Source: an uncultured Draconibacterium sp.
GTDB taxonomy: Bacteria; Bacteroidota; Bacteroidia; Bacteroidales; Prolixibacteraceae
DNA length: 64,000 bases
Reading direction: 5' to 3'
Assembly (NCBI RefSeq): GCF_913063105.1
Contig: NZ_CAJXYQ010000022.1
Location: 1-64,000, forward strand
The notes below the pieces were generated by a model. The model was not told where the DNA came from, did not search any database, and saw only the letters and a list, made by a program, of their open reading frames with translations. Position 1 is the first letter of the stretch. Each line of letters starts with the position of its first letter. Made by a program: the position numbers and the translations under genes. Of the stretch, positions 1 through 8,725 are shown piece after piece.

Positions 1-1696
1 TGAAGTCTTCCGGCAACTTGTTGAGATTAATTTTAACGGGGGAGTAAATTTCGCGCATGGCATAAAAACTACCTTCTTTTTCGCGATGGGGGCCAACCAA
101 ACCATCGGGTGCATTTACACGGTTGGCATCAATAACGTTATCCATATCGGTTCGCACCAATCCTTCGTCGGCCAACACCCACGAGAAACCGCCTGCCGAA
201 CGCTCCGAGTTCCAGAACAACTCCCAGAAATCAGCAAGCGCAGTTGCTCCGCCTCCATCATCCTGGGCATGCAAAAACTCAGTTGGCATATAAATAAGGC
301 CACCGTCAAGTATTTTTTTCGAACTGTAGTAATTTTCGTAGTGGTTACAATCTACGCCGTTGTAATCGTTTCCGGGTTTATGGTGTGCATGAATTACCGG
401 GCGTTTCGATGGGTCGTACATGCCGTAATTATCATCCAGTTCTTTGTTGGTGCCACCTTCGTTGCCGTTGCTCCAGAAAAGAATTGATGGGTGATTTACA
501 TCTCTAAGCACAAGCTCGCGTACCAGTTTGCTGCCCGATTCCGTATCGTATGCATTTTGCCAGCCGGCCAGTTCGTTCATAACATAAAGCCCCAACGAGT
601 CGCAAAAATTCAGAAATGCCTTGTCGGGAGGATAGTGGGCGCAACGAACCGCATTCATGTTCATGGCCTTTATCAGTTTAACATCGTTAAGGTCGATTTT
701 TGAATTTACGCAACGTCCAGTTTCGGGCCAAAAAACATGGCGGTTTACGCCCTTCATTTTAATTTTTGTACCGTTCAAGTAAATTCCATCTCCTTCACGG
801 ATTTCGATGGTGCGGAAACCAAATTTTTCAATTAATTCATAAGTGGTGGTATTTTTATCTTTCAAACTTACTTTTACTGAATAACGATTTGGCGTTTCGG
901 CCGTCCATGTATTTGGATTCTCAAGAGTGCAAGAAAGCACAACAAGAGAATCGCCTTTTGAAACTTTGCTTTCGAAACTTTTAACAATATTGCCTTTTGG
1001 GTCAAATATTTCGGCAACAATAGTTTGCTTTTTTTCGATATTTACGGGGAAAGTTTCCATTGAAAAAGAACCATCCGCTTTTGCGTTTATAGCCACCCTT
1101 TCAATGAACGATTGTGGTACTGCCTCCAGGTAAACCGGGCGAAAAATACCTCCAAAAATCCAATAATCGGCATAACGTTCGGCACGGTTTACTGAGTGAT
1201 TCGACGACCATTTGTCAACTTTTACTTCCAGCTCATTTTCCCCCGCTTTTAACTTATCTGTGATATCGTATTTAAACCGGTAAAACGAGCCCTGGTGGAT
1301 AGGACCAGCTAGTTGACCGTTAATCTTAACTTCTGTATCGGTCATCGAGCCTTCAAAAACAATAAATACTTTTTTCTTTTCCCATTTTTCGGGAACAGTA
1401 AAACGGTGTTTATAAATACCGCTTTCTTTCGAGTAGTTAAATTTTTTGCCGTAAGTGCGGTAATCGCGGCCATAATCGTATTCGCCAAAACCTTGTTGCT
1501 CCCAATGCGAGGGCACTTCTATTGTTGTCCATTCGCCACTCTTTCGTCCTTCGGTACAGAAAAAATCCCAGGTTTTGGTGTTCTCATTATCGGTTCCCGA
1601 GAGGTATTTAATTTCTTTTTTTGTGGAATTGGCAATCGCTGCTAAGGAAAAAAATCCGAGCGTAATAAAAGTAATTAGTTGTTTTGTGAGATTCAT
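1..1696 (-). CDS. GH2 family glycoside hydrolase (beta-galactosidase-like), 3' end outside the window
   Basis: This gene reads without a stop from an ATG at 1696 to the window edge, giving about 565 residues; the C-terminus is missing. An N-terminal signal peptide (MNLTKQLITFITLGFFSLAA) points to export. The order is that of GH2 enzymes: a jelly-roll domain, an immunoglobulin-like domain, then a TIM barrel starting near the NRH and RCAHYPP motifs. The acid/base candidate is the Glu of WSNGNEGG (about residue 410) and the nucleophile candidate is the Glu of PTEFLHA (about 472), followed by GGFSWVLADEG. GH2 members of pectin loci remove beta-galactose, alpha-L-arabinopyranose or beta-glucuronate from side chains, so the exact substrate is open. 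It starts 14 bases after the upstream GH28 gene and is probably the last or near-last cistron seen of the minus-strand operon. Confidence 0.85.
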   Translation of the reverse strand, partial: MNLTKQLITFITLGFFSLAAIANSTKKEIKYLSGTDNENTKTWDFFCTEGRKSGEWTTIEVPSHWEQQGFGEYDYGRDYRTYGKKFNYSKESGIYKHRFTVPEKWEKKKVFIVFEGSMTDTEVKINGQLAGPIHQGSFYRFKYDITDKLKAGENELEVKVDKWSSNHSVNRAERYADYWIFGGIFRPVYLEAVPQSFIERVAINAKADGSFSMETFPVNIEKKQTIVAEIFDPKGNIVKSFESKVSKGDSLVVLSCTLENPNTWTAETPNRYSVKVSLKDKNTTTYELIEKFGFRTIEIREGDGIYLNGTKIKMKGVNRHVFWPETGRCVNSKIDLNDVKLIKAMNMNAVRCAHYPPDKAFLNFCDSLGLYVMNELAGWQNAYDTESGSKLVRELVLRDVNHPSILFWSNGNEGGTNKELDDNYGMYDPSKRPVIHAHHKPGNDYNGVDCNHYENYYSSKKILDGGLIYMPTEFLHAQDDGGGATALADFWELFWNSERSAGGFSWVLADEGLVRTDMDNVIDANRVNAPDGLVGPHREKEGSFYAMREIYSPVKINLNKLPEDF

Positions 1697-1710
1697 ATTT
1701 TAGTAGTTAA

Positions 1711-3615
1711 CTAGTTTTCTATTTGTAATGAGAAGCTCTTTCCTGATTTTTCAATAATTACTTTTCTGGTATTTTCATCGTAGCTCCATTTATCAGCACC
1801 ATTAACCTTTTTGGGTTTTGTCTTTCTTATAACTTCTATGGTATAATCATGTTCTTTTTGTCCTTTAATCTCAATAAGCTTTCCCTGGTTTTGAGTGCTT
1901 ATTTCAACCTTCGACTGGTAGAAACCATCACCCAGAGGTTCGTAAAAATGCATATTGGCATTTTCTTCTTTTAAAATGTGTACCACAAACTCTTTCGAAT
2001 ACAAAGTTGTATCGCCGTTAACCAAGGCTTGTATTTCAGTTGGATTTACCGGAATAATTACCAATTCGGCTTTAAAGTTTATTTTTCTAAATTGCTCGTC
2101 AAGCGTTAGTTTTCGCTCTTCTTGCTTTGGTGCAGCATTGGTCTTTATCAATTCCGGCTGTTGAATATTTGCACACTCAATTAACTCAATTGGTTTACCA
2201 CTGGCTGTTTTAAGCTGAACATTTTTCATGGTCCAATCGCTGGCATAACTCAATTTGCCGCTTTCTTCTGCTTCAACCAAAACATTTTCCCAATGAATAT
2301 TATGAATTGGTTTTTCGGGGTAGGCATTGGCATAAAATGCACGTTTGGCTTTTTCAACAACAATGTTGCTGAGTTTTATATTTCTGAACTCAGGTATTCC
2401 TTTTTCCTCCGGTTCAACACGTTGACTAAGCACACGCCAGCGGTCTTTAATTTCTTCTTCGGGAATAGATTCTGGAATGTTGCAGTAGCTGTATTCGGGG
2501 TACCAGTTCAACTCAAAATGAAAAGGGTTAGCAACATTTTTCATTTTAATATCGTGAAAATGAATATTTTCCATAAGGCCACCACGAACTTTAGCTGATT
2601 TAAACCGGATTCCGATATTGGTTCCATCAGCCTCCAGCCCGTATACCTCAATGTTTCGCATACCGCCCGATGTTTCGCTACCAAGCGTTAATAAACCATG
2701 GCCTGCTCGGGTTATGCAGTTTCGGTACACAATATTTTCCGCCGGACGGTTTACTCGTAGTCCATCGGCATCTTTCCCGGCTTTAATACATAGGTTGTCA
2801 TCGTTACAATCAATGTCGCAATTCTCCACCAGAATGTCTTTTGAAGAGTCGGTGTCAATACCATCCGAACTAGGTCCATGACCGCCAATGTTGTTTCGAA
2901 CCAACAGACCATCAACATGAACACGGGAGCTGTAGGTGAGCGAAACGGTCCAAAAACCGGCACGTTTAACGGTGAAATCTTTTAAAAGCACGTCTTCCGA
3001 TTCCCAAATTACCACAGGCCGAACACGTTCACAGTCGTAGTCAACCGCCCAGCGGATGCCTTTTTCTTTGTATTCGCCCCACATGCCACCGCTGTATTTT
3101 GGTTCGCCCCAAAATTTATTCCACCAATAGCGTCCGTTACCATCTATAACACCTTTACCCGTAATGCGTACATTTTTTTCATCGTAAACATTAATTAAGG
3201 CTGCCGGCCATTCCATTTCAATTCCGGCAATTCTTGTCCGTTTTCTTGGGTAGTGGTCGTTGTTCTGAATGGCTTGAATAACCACTCCTTCTCCAATATG
3301 GAGTTCTACATTCGATTTTACAAAAAGTGCACCCGAAAGGTAAGTTCCGGGTTCAAAAATTACTTTACCACCTCCGGCTTTTGCTGCTGCATCAATTGCT
3401 TTCTGAATCGCTTCAGTTGCAACAGTTTTACCATCGGCCACTGCTCCGTAATCGGCTACTTTAAAAGTTGCATCAGGAATTACAATAAAGTCATTGTTGT
3501 AAAAGAATCCTTCAAGTCGTTGAACCAGTTCACTTTTTGGAGATTGTTTTTCTTTTTTTGTACACGCAAAAAGTGCAAGCAAAATAAGTATTACTGGAAA
3601 TGTTTTATTTATCAT
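1711..3615 (-). CDS. GH28 polygalacturonase-family lipoprotein
   Basis: The 634-residue product starts with a lipoprotein signal (LILLALFACTKK), so it is probably anchored in the outer or inner membrane. It then shows the pectate-lyase-like N-terminal motif ADYGAVADGKT and a parallel beta-helix. The GH28 signature residues are present in order: DGIDTDS (about residue 253, equivalent to the NTD motif), CNDDN (about 272), GHG (about 305) and RFKS (about 337, equivalent to RIK). Known GH28 enzymes hydrolyse alpha-1,4-galacturonic linkages or the GalA-Rha linkage of RG-I. About 130 residues after the helix form a beta-rich tail not typical of minimal GH28 proteins. It sits 21 bases downstream of a six-hairpin protein gene. 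Whether the target is homogalacturonan or RG-I cannot be read from the sequence. Confidence 0.88.
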   Translation of the reverse strand: MINKTFPVILILLALFACTKKEKQSPKSELVQRLEGFFYNNDFIVIPDATFKVADYGAVADGKTVATEAIQKAIDAAAKAGGGKVIFEPGTYLSGALFVKSNVELHIGEGVVIQAIQNNDHYPRKRTRIAGIEMEWPAALINVYDEKNVRITGKGVIDGNGRYWWNKFWGEPKYSGGMWGEYKEKGIRWAVDYDCERVRPVVIWESEDVLLKDFTVKRAGFWTVSLTYSSRVHVDGLLVRNNIGGHGPSSDGIDTDSSKDILVENCDIDCNDDNLCIKAGKDADGLRVNRPAENIVYRNCITRAGHGLLTLGSETSGGMRNIEVYGLEADGTNIGIRFKSAKVRGGLMENIHFHDIKMKNVANPFHFELNWYPEYSYCNIPESIPEEEIKDRWRVLSQRVEPEEKGIPEFRNIKLSNIVVEKAKRAFYANAYPEKPIHNIHWENVLVEAEESGKLSYASDWTMKNVQLKTASGKPIELIECANIQQPELIKTNAAPKQEERKLTLDEQFRKINFKAELVIIPVNPTEIQALVNGDTTLYSKEFVVHILKEENANMHFYEPLGDGFYQSKVEISTQNQGKLIEIKGQKEHDYTIEVIRKTKPKKVNGADKWSYDENTRKVIIEKSGKSFSLQIEN

Positions 3616-3636
3616 GTTTTCGATTTTTGTAGCATA

Positions 3637-5772
3637 TTAAAATACGGGAGAAATGTTTTCCCATTTTACGTCCCAGTCTTCCGGAAAGCCGGGATTCTCA
3701 GTCTGGTTTCCTTCAAAACCAGCACACATCATTGCCACCGCCGTTAATAGACCGCCATTACCAGGCAAATAAATTCGTAAGCGTTGCCCCTGATAATTAT
3801 GCCCGTTGGCTAAATAGGTGTTTTTAAGTACATCTTTTAAAAGCAAATCGATGGCTTTGTCTGGTTTTCCAAGTCGGGTAGCGCACATCGCTGCCATTGG
3901 GTAATCCCATCCCCAGGTTCTTTCCCAGTTCCAGGTTTTTTCGATGTAATCGAATGTATTTGCCATAATTGTGGTATCCATTGGAAGTGTTTCGGGCAAA
4001 ATGCCAAATGCGCCTAAAACCATTGGATGATCAGAATAGTATTCTTCATTTTCGTAAGAATCGGGTGCGCTTTCGGCAGCCAAATACAAACCATCTTTAT
4101 GCGCAAATTCCGATAAATCGTCGATAATAACCTGCCAATCAGGATTCGTAGGTAGGCCTAACTGCTTTAGCCAGTTTTGTGCAGTTGAAAGTCCCCAATG
4201 CCAGTATCCCAGCTCAAAGGGTGGATTAAATGTAACCTCTCTTTCAAGGCTTTCCTGCGCAGGAATTAAAGGTGGCCCCAAAATGTATCTTTTATTTTTC
4301 TCGTCCCAACGGGCAAAGCTTGCCATAAAATCGGCTGTTGCCGAAACCAAAGGCAGGTATTTTTTTAATACTTCCTTATCTTGATTTTCCTGAAACAGTT
4401 GTTCAGCAAAATAGATAATATGGGGTTGTTGCCAAATTAGAAACTCGCCAACACCCGATGGGCTGTCGTTTCCAGAATTGTCGGTCATTTTTGGCCAGCG
4501 AACTCCCTCGTAACCCTGAATCTCTGCTTTTACCTTTGCTTTTTCATAAATGTCGAAATAGTAATCGAGGCTTTTTTGCATTAACTCACTTCGGTTCCAA
4601 TACGACCAGTGCGCTGCATGCCACCAATGCATTTCGAGGTGGAATTTGCCGTACCAACTGTTAAATGTTAAACCGGTTTCCTGCGGAGGGTAATTTCCAG
4701 CGCATTGAATTCGGGTTAAATATTGCGAAAGAATTACCCGACGTTCTAATTCGTAAGCTCGTTTGTCTTCCGTACCTGAAAAATCAACTATTCCTCCCGT
4801 GCTCCAGTAATTTTTCCATGCTGAAATTGCCTTAGATTTTGCAGTATCAAAGGTTTCATTTTCAGTGAAATTATTTTCTAAATTAAATTCAACCGAAACA
4901 TTTAATTCAGTTGTCTCTGTTTTAGGTTGAAGTACAAAGTAGTGCTTTTCTTTCTCTGCTATTTCGGCATCTTCAATCCAATTTAATTTTACAAAATAGG
5001 TGGTGGTATCGATGGTGTGCTGAAATATCGCACTGTTTTGGTCAGAAAGGATAATTTCGGATTGGTGCTTATCCACATTATTCCAATCTGAAGCATTATC
5101 AACATGATTACCTGTAGGATACGGGAATTGCAACTTAAGCGAAACAAGGCCGTTTTTTAATCGGTCGGATTTTATTTGTGTATAAAGTTTATCTTTTTCA
5201 GAATGAGAAAAAGTTGTCACTTCTACATTGGATTCTTCAATTTCGAAAGAGCTGGAAATTACTCCTTCCCATAAATTTAATTGCTGATTAATGTTTTTTA
5301 TTTGGGAAGGCTGAGTTGGTGAATTATCGGCATTTAAAAGTTCTAAGCCAATATTAGCCAATTGCAAGCGGTGCGGATTTACCCTGAAATAATTGGCAGC
5401 ATCTTGTTGCTTGCCAGCTTCTTTCCACTGAACCGCATAAGCGATTTTTCGACCTTCAACATCGTAATATTTGTAGGCTTCTTCCAGTTTGTAATTTTCG
5501 GTATTTGGGAAACTGTGCCAGCCCCATTCGCTCATGGTTCCGAGGCAAACGCCATTTTTATAAACTTGCGGGAAAGTTTGCAATCCCGTTGCATCAACTG
5601 TTAACGCAAATTTTCCGTTTCCTACCGAAAGTGAGGAAAGAGAATCAAAATCGTTGATTTGAACATTATGGCGGTTTACCAATTCAAATCGATTGATTTT
5701 GGTTTCTGTTTTTTGTGTTGTGCAAGAGAAAAGAACAAATACAGCGAATAGAAAGCTTAAATGTGATTTCAT
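3637..5772 (-). CDS. Unassigned (alpha/alpha) six-hairpin glycosidase-like lipoprotein
   Basis: I do not recognise the exact family. The 711-residue product has a lipoprotein signal (FVLFSCTTQ), a beta-sandwich-like N-terminal half with SVGNGKFALTVD near residue 50, and a C-terminal half rich in Trp and helical repeats. That half contains FHLEMHWWHAAHW (about 370-382), GYEGVRWPKM, WERTWGWDYP (about 619) and LPGNGGLLTAVAMM (about 665). This layout resembles the clan of GH63, GH65, GH94 and GH95 enzymes, in which an N-terminal sandwich precedes a six-hairpin toroid. The Glu of FHLEMHWW is a candidate catalytic residue, by analogy only. It lies 8 bases after the GH106 rhamnosidase gene and 21 bases before a GH28 gene, so a role on RG-I-derived oligosaccharides is inferred from context. 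Confidence 0.6.
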   Translation of the reverse strand: MKSHLSFLFAVFVLFSCTTQKTETKINRFELVNRHNVQINDFDSLSSLSVGNGKFALTVDATGLQTFPQVYKNGVCLGTMSEWGWHSFPNTENYKLEEAYKYYDVEGRKIAYAVQWKEAGKQQDAANYFRVNPHRLQLANIGLELLNADNSPTQPSQIKNINQQLNLWEGVISSSFEIEESNVEVTTFSHSEKDKLYTQIKSDRLKNGLVSLKLQFPYPTGNHVDNASDWNNVDKHQSEIILSDQNSAIFQHTIDTTTYFVKLNWIEDAEIAEKEKHYFVLQPKTETTELNVSVEFNLENNFTENETFDTAKSKAISAWKNYWSTGGIVDFSGTEDKRAYELERRVILSQYLTRIQCAGNYPPQETGLTFNSWYGKFHLEMHWWHAAHWSYWNRSELMQKSLDYYFDIYEKAKVKAEIQGYEGVRWPKMTDNSGNDSPSGVGEFLIWQQPHIIYFAEQLFQENQDKEVLKKYLPLVSATADFMASFARWDEKNKRYILGPPLIPAQESLEREVTFNPPFELGYWHWGLSTAQNWLKQLGLPTNPDWQVIIDDLSEFAHKDGLYLAAESAPDSYENEEYYSDHPMVLGAFGILPETLPMDTTIMANTFDYIEKTWNWERTWGWDYPMAAMCATRLGKPDKAIDLLLKDVLKNTYLANGHNYQGQRLRIYLPGNGGLLTAVAMMCAGFEGNQTENPGFPEDWDVKWENISPVF

Positions 5773-5780
5773 TGTTGAGT

Positions 5781-8624
5781 TTATTGGATTTGTTTTTGAG
5801 TTATTTCAGAAATGGTAACCGGCCCCAGCAAACCAGAAGGAAGTGGTTGCCAGTGTGCGGCTGTAAAATTCCCATCTTCGCCTCTGTTTTCGCGTAAATG
5901 GGCGGCAAAATTGATGTTGTAAAATTTCTTATAATTAACACCATTTTTATCCATGTCAATAATTCGGTTTGCCATGAGGTTGGTAACCTCCACTTCCAGG
6001 ACGTTTATGGTTTGCAATAATTCTTTTGGCAAAACAATCTGGAATGTTGGTCCAACCAGTGTTCCTAGTTTTGTTCCGTTGAGTTTGATTATTGCCGATT
6101 CGTGAACAACACCCAAATCGAGTAATAAATCTTTCGGCAAGTCGGTAGCTAGCTCAAAATTAGTTAAGTATGTTGCGGTTCCCGAGAACTTTGCTAGTTC
6201 TTCGGAAATGCTTTCCCAACCTTGAAGCTCGGCTAGTTGCAAAGGCTTAGGTAGGTAGGGACCGCCTTTTTCAAATGTAATTTCCCAGGAATTATTAATT
6301 TCCTTTTTTACTGAAGAGCTTTCCCAAACTGGATAGTCAGATGCTGTAACCCGAGCGTTATAACTCTGTAAAATCAAAGTTTCTCCGGGTTTAAGCTGTA
6401 GATGTACTTTCGTTGATTTATTTTCATTTTGCGTTAGAGCATTTCCGAAAGTTTTATTCATGGGGTTAAACCAAACTGCTTCCTCCTCAGCTGAATTTAA
6501 GGCTACCCATTGGTCAATGTTTTTATCGGTCCAGTTGCTAATAAAATAGCAGGTTCCTTCGATTCTTTTTACACGGTTAAACCACAGGCCAAGTTTCGAT
6601 AGTTCTTCAGGTAAAACTTTCACCTCCTTTAGTAATAAGTCAATGTTACTTCCTGTGAAAACCTGTCCGTTTCCTTTTTTAGCGATTGCAACCTCCTGAG
6701 TCGATTTAAACTGCAAACGCTGGATAAGTTCTTTTACCTCATTTTCTTTTGCCTGGAAATTATTAAATCCGGGAACTTTAGTAGGAATTTGGTTTTGGAA
6801 TACGATGTTTGCGCCGGATTCTGCCAGCTTCATAAGTTGCTGTAACGTTGACAACGAAAGGAATTCACAAGCAGGAATAAGAATGGTTTTGTAGTTTGCA
6901 CCCTTCGATTTTATGGCTCCGTTTTCAACCGACAGTTTTGCAATCTGTTTGTCGGAAATATAATCGAAAGTATATCCTTTTTTTAGTAAACTATAACTGA
7001 TTTCTTTTGTCAATTCTTCAGTGTGCATGCCAAAATGGGGCAGGTGTTCTTTTGTGCGTTTGGTCCATGCATCGTAAATGGGGAAGTAGAGTAAGATATC
7101 ATTATCAGGCTCTGCATTTTGCATGAACGATTGACAGTTGGCTACGTATTCATTAACCGTTTTTAGCTTGTCCCACCAGGTGTTGGTTGGGGCAAAATGA
7201 ACGGCTGCATAAAACATCCAGCCTGGCCATTTGTCCTCAATTGGCGAATAGGGTGTACCGTGATAAACAATGTGATTTACGCCGTGTGTTAAATACATAT
7301 CGGCATTTTGTTTTACATCGGCGAGGTTGCTTAAAAAGTGTTCGTTTAACCAGGTGGCAGCTTCGCAGGCAACCAAAGGTTTACCTGATGTATGTGCAGC
7401 CGAAGTTGCCATTTTTATGCGCATGGGGTCGGTGCCTTCGGTTTCGGGAATGTGGCTGGCTTCGTACAAATCGAGAATTGCAGCCGGAGAACCGTGTGCC
7501 TGATTTCTAATGCTAGAATTATGTTTTTCGGCCCAGTTAGCCCATACTTTTGTGAATTTCTCTAAGATTAAATCGGAAAGTGTTTCACGATAATCGCATA
7601 AAACGCGATGGTTGGTTTCTTCATCCATATCGCCAAATAAGGCCGGTAAATGGTTTCGCAAATCATAACCACGGCGCTTTTGAAATTCTTCAAAAAATAA
7701 TGGTGTCCAGTTGGCATCTCCACGAGCATCATCCACTTCGTATGAATCGTTAAAAAAGGCACGCAAATCAGCTAAATCGATGTTTTCTGCATTTTTATCG
7801 AAGTCGGACAAAAATACGTTCAGCGCTTCTTCCGAGAAGTGGTCGATAACATTTCCTTCGCCACCGGTTCCGGCACGTTCTACCATTTTGCCATGCCATC
7901 CCTGAAAAACAGCGTATAAATTCCATGTTCCTGCAGGAGCTGTCCAGTTCAATGCTCCGTTTGCGTTAACGGAGTCGGTTAAATTTAAAGTTTCGCCTTT
8001 TTCGTTGTAAGCCATGAGGGTTTGCAGCGGAAGTGGCGTTTCAAAACGAACCTGGTCGAGTGCCAATTCCTGCAGGTTTGTGTTACTGCTGATTGGGAAT
8101 TTAACCTCAGAAATATCTACCCTTTTTCCTACTGCTCGGACCAAAGGTTCCTGAATAAATTCAATTTTTTCGGATAATTGCTCGCCTTCTTCTAGGGTGT
8201 ATGTTTTATATCGTAAATTTTTACAGGCATGATCAGCAGAAATCCAGGGACCTCCAAATGGCCATCCCGAAGCATTTGCCAAATCAACTCCAAGGCCTAA
8301 ACGTTGCGATTCTTTTAAGGTGTGCTCGAACATTTCCATCCACTTTTTCGATTGAAAAGAGATGGATTTATCTTCGTCACCTTTTACATCGTAAATTGGT
8401 GTTATTTCTACACCTCCAAAACCTGCTTTTGCCAGTTCTTTCAAATTTGACGTGATGTTGGCTTTATCAACTGCACTACCGTGCCACCACCAGCGAGTCC
8501 ATGGTTTGGTTTCGTTGGTGTGTTCAGGCCATTGCGGAGTAACTGTTGGTGTGCAGGTACAAAAAGCAAAAGGCATAAAAAAGAAAAGGGCATAAACAGA
8601 AAGAACGGAGAGGTACTTTTTCAT
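5781..8624 (-). CDS. GH106 alpha-L-rhamnosidase
   Basis: The 947-residue product matches the GH106 family in length and motifs. After a signal peptide with a possible lipobox (FAFCTCTP), it has TRWWWHGSAVDK, then GFGGVEITPIYD, and near residue 370-393 the motifs NQAHGSPAAILDLYE and IPETEG, typical of the GH106 barrel. The C-terminus ends with beta-sandwich modules (LLDLGVVHESAIIKLNG, MANRIIDMD). GH106 enzymes release terminal alpha-L-rhamnose from rhamnogalacturonans and related glycans. A good promoter match lies at 8671-8701 just upstream, so this gene may head its own transcript within the larger operon. The next gene follows after 8 bases. Confidence 0.9.
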   Translation of the reverse strand: MKKYLSVLSVYALFFFMPFAFCTCTPTVTPQWPEHTNETKPWTRWWWHGSAVDKANITSNLKELAKAGFGGVEITPIYDVKGDEDKSISFQSKKWMEMFEHTLKESQRLGLGVDLANASGWPFGGPWISADHACKNLRYKTYTLEEGEQLSEKIEFIQEPLVRAVGKRVDISEVKFPISSNTNLQELALDQVRFETPLPLQTLMAYNEKGETLNLTDSVNANGALNWTAPAGTWNLYAVFQGWHGKMVERAGTGGEGNVIDHFSEEALNVFLSDFDKNAENIDLADLRAFFNDSYEVDDARGDANWTPLFFEEFQKRRGYDLRNHLPALFGDMDEETNHRVLCDYRETLSDLILEKFTKVWANWAEKHNSSIRNQAHGSPAAILDLYEASHIPETEGTDPMRIKMATSAAHTSGKPLVACEAATWLNEHFLSNLADVKQNADMYLTHGVNHIVYHGTPYSPIEDKWPGWMFYAAVHFAPTNTWWDKLKTVNEYVANCQSFMQNAEPDNDILLYFPIYDAWTKRTKEHLPHFGMHTEELTKEISYSLLKKGYTFDYISDKQIAKLSVENGAIKSKGANYKTILIPACEFLSLSTLQQLMKLAESGANIVFQNQIPTKVPGFNNFQAKENEVKELIQRLQFKSTQEVAIAKKGNGQVFTGSNIDLLLKEVKVLPEELSKLGLWFNRVKRIEGTCYFISNWTDKNIDQWVALNSAEEEAVWFNPMNKTFGNALTQNENKSTKVHLQLKPGETLILQSYNARVTASDYPVWESSSVKKEINNSWEITFEKGGPYLPKPLQLAELQGWESISEELAKFSGTATYLTNFELATDLPKDLLLDLGVVHESAIIKLNGTKLGTLVGPTFQIVLPKELLQTINVLEVEVTNLMANRIIDMDKNGVNYKKFYNINFAAHLRENRGEDGNFTAAHWQPLPSGLLGPVTISEITQKQIQ

Positions 8625-8670
8625 AGCTCAATATTGTTAGAATAGTAGAGAAGTATTGCGCAAAACTCCT

Positions 8671-8701
8671 CAAAATTATAGGTTTAAGTGTTTGCTGTCA
8701 A
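8671..8701 (-). promoter_or_regulatory. Bacteroidota-type promoter upstream of the GH106 gene
   Basis: Read on the minus strand, TTG (8701-8699) is followed after 20 bases by TAATTTTG (8678-8671). This fits the known Bacteroides pattern of a -33 TTG and a -7 TAnnTTTG. The ATG of the GH106 gene at 8624 would lie about 40 bases after the start site. It falls in a 101-base gap between GH42 and GH106, supporting an internal promoter. Confidence 0.5.
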
Positions 8702-8725
8702 TTATTAATTTTGCAAACATGAGTA

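Noticed and set aside
86..487. Open frame of 133 codons on the plus strand
   Set aside because: It is antisense to the GH2 gene, whose motifs are intact in the other strand, and its product shows no family features.
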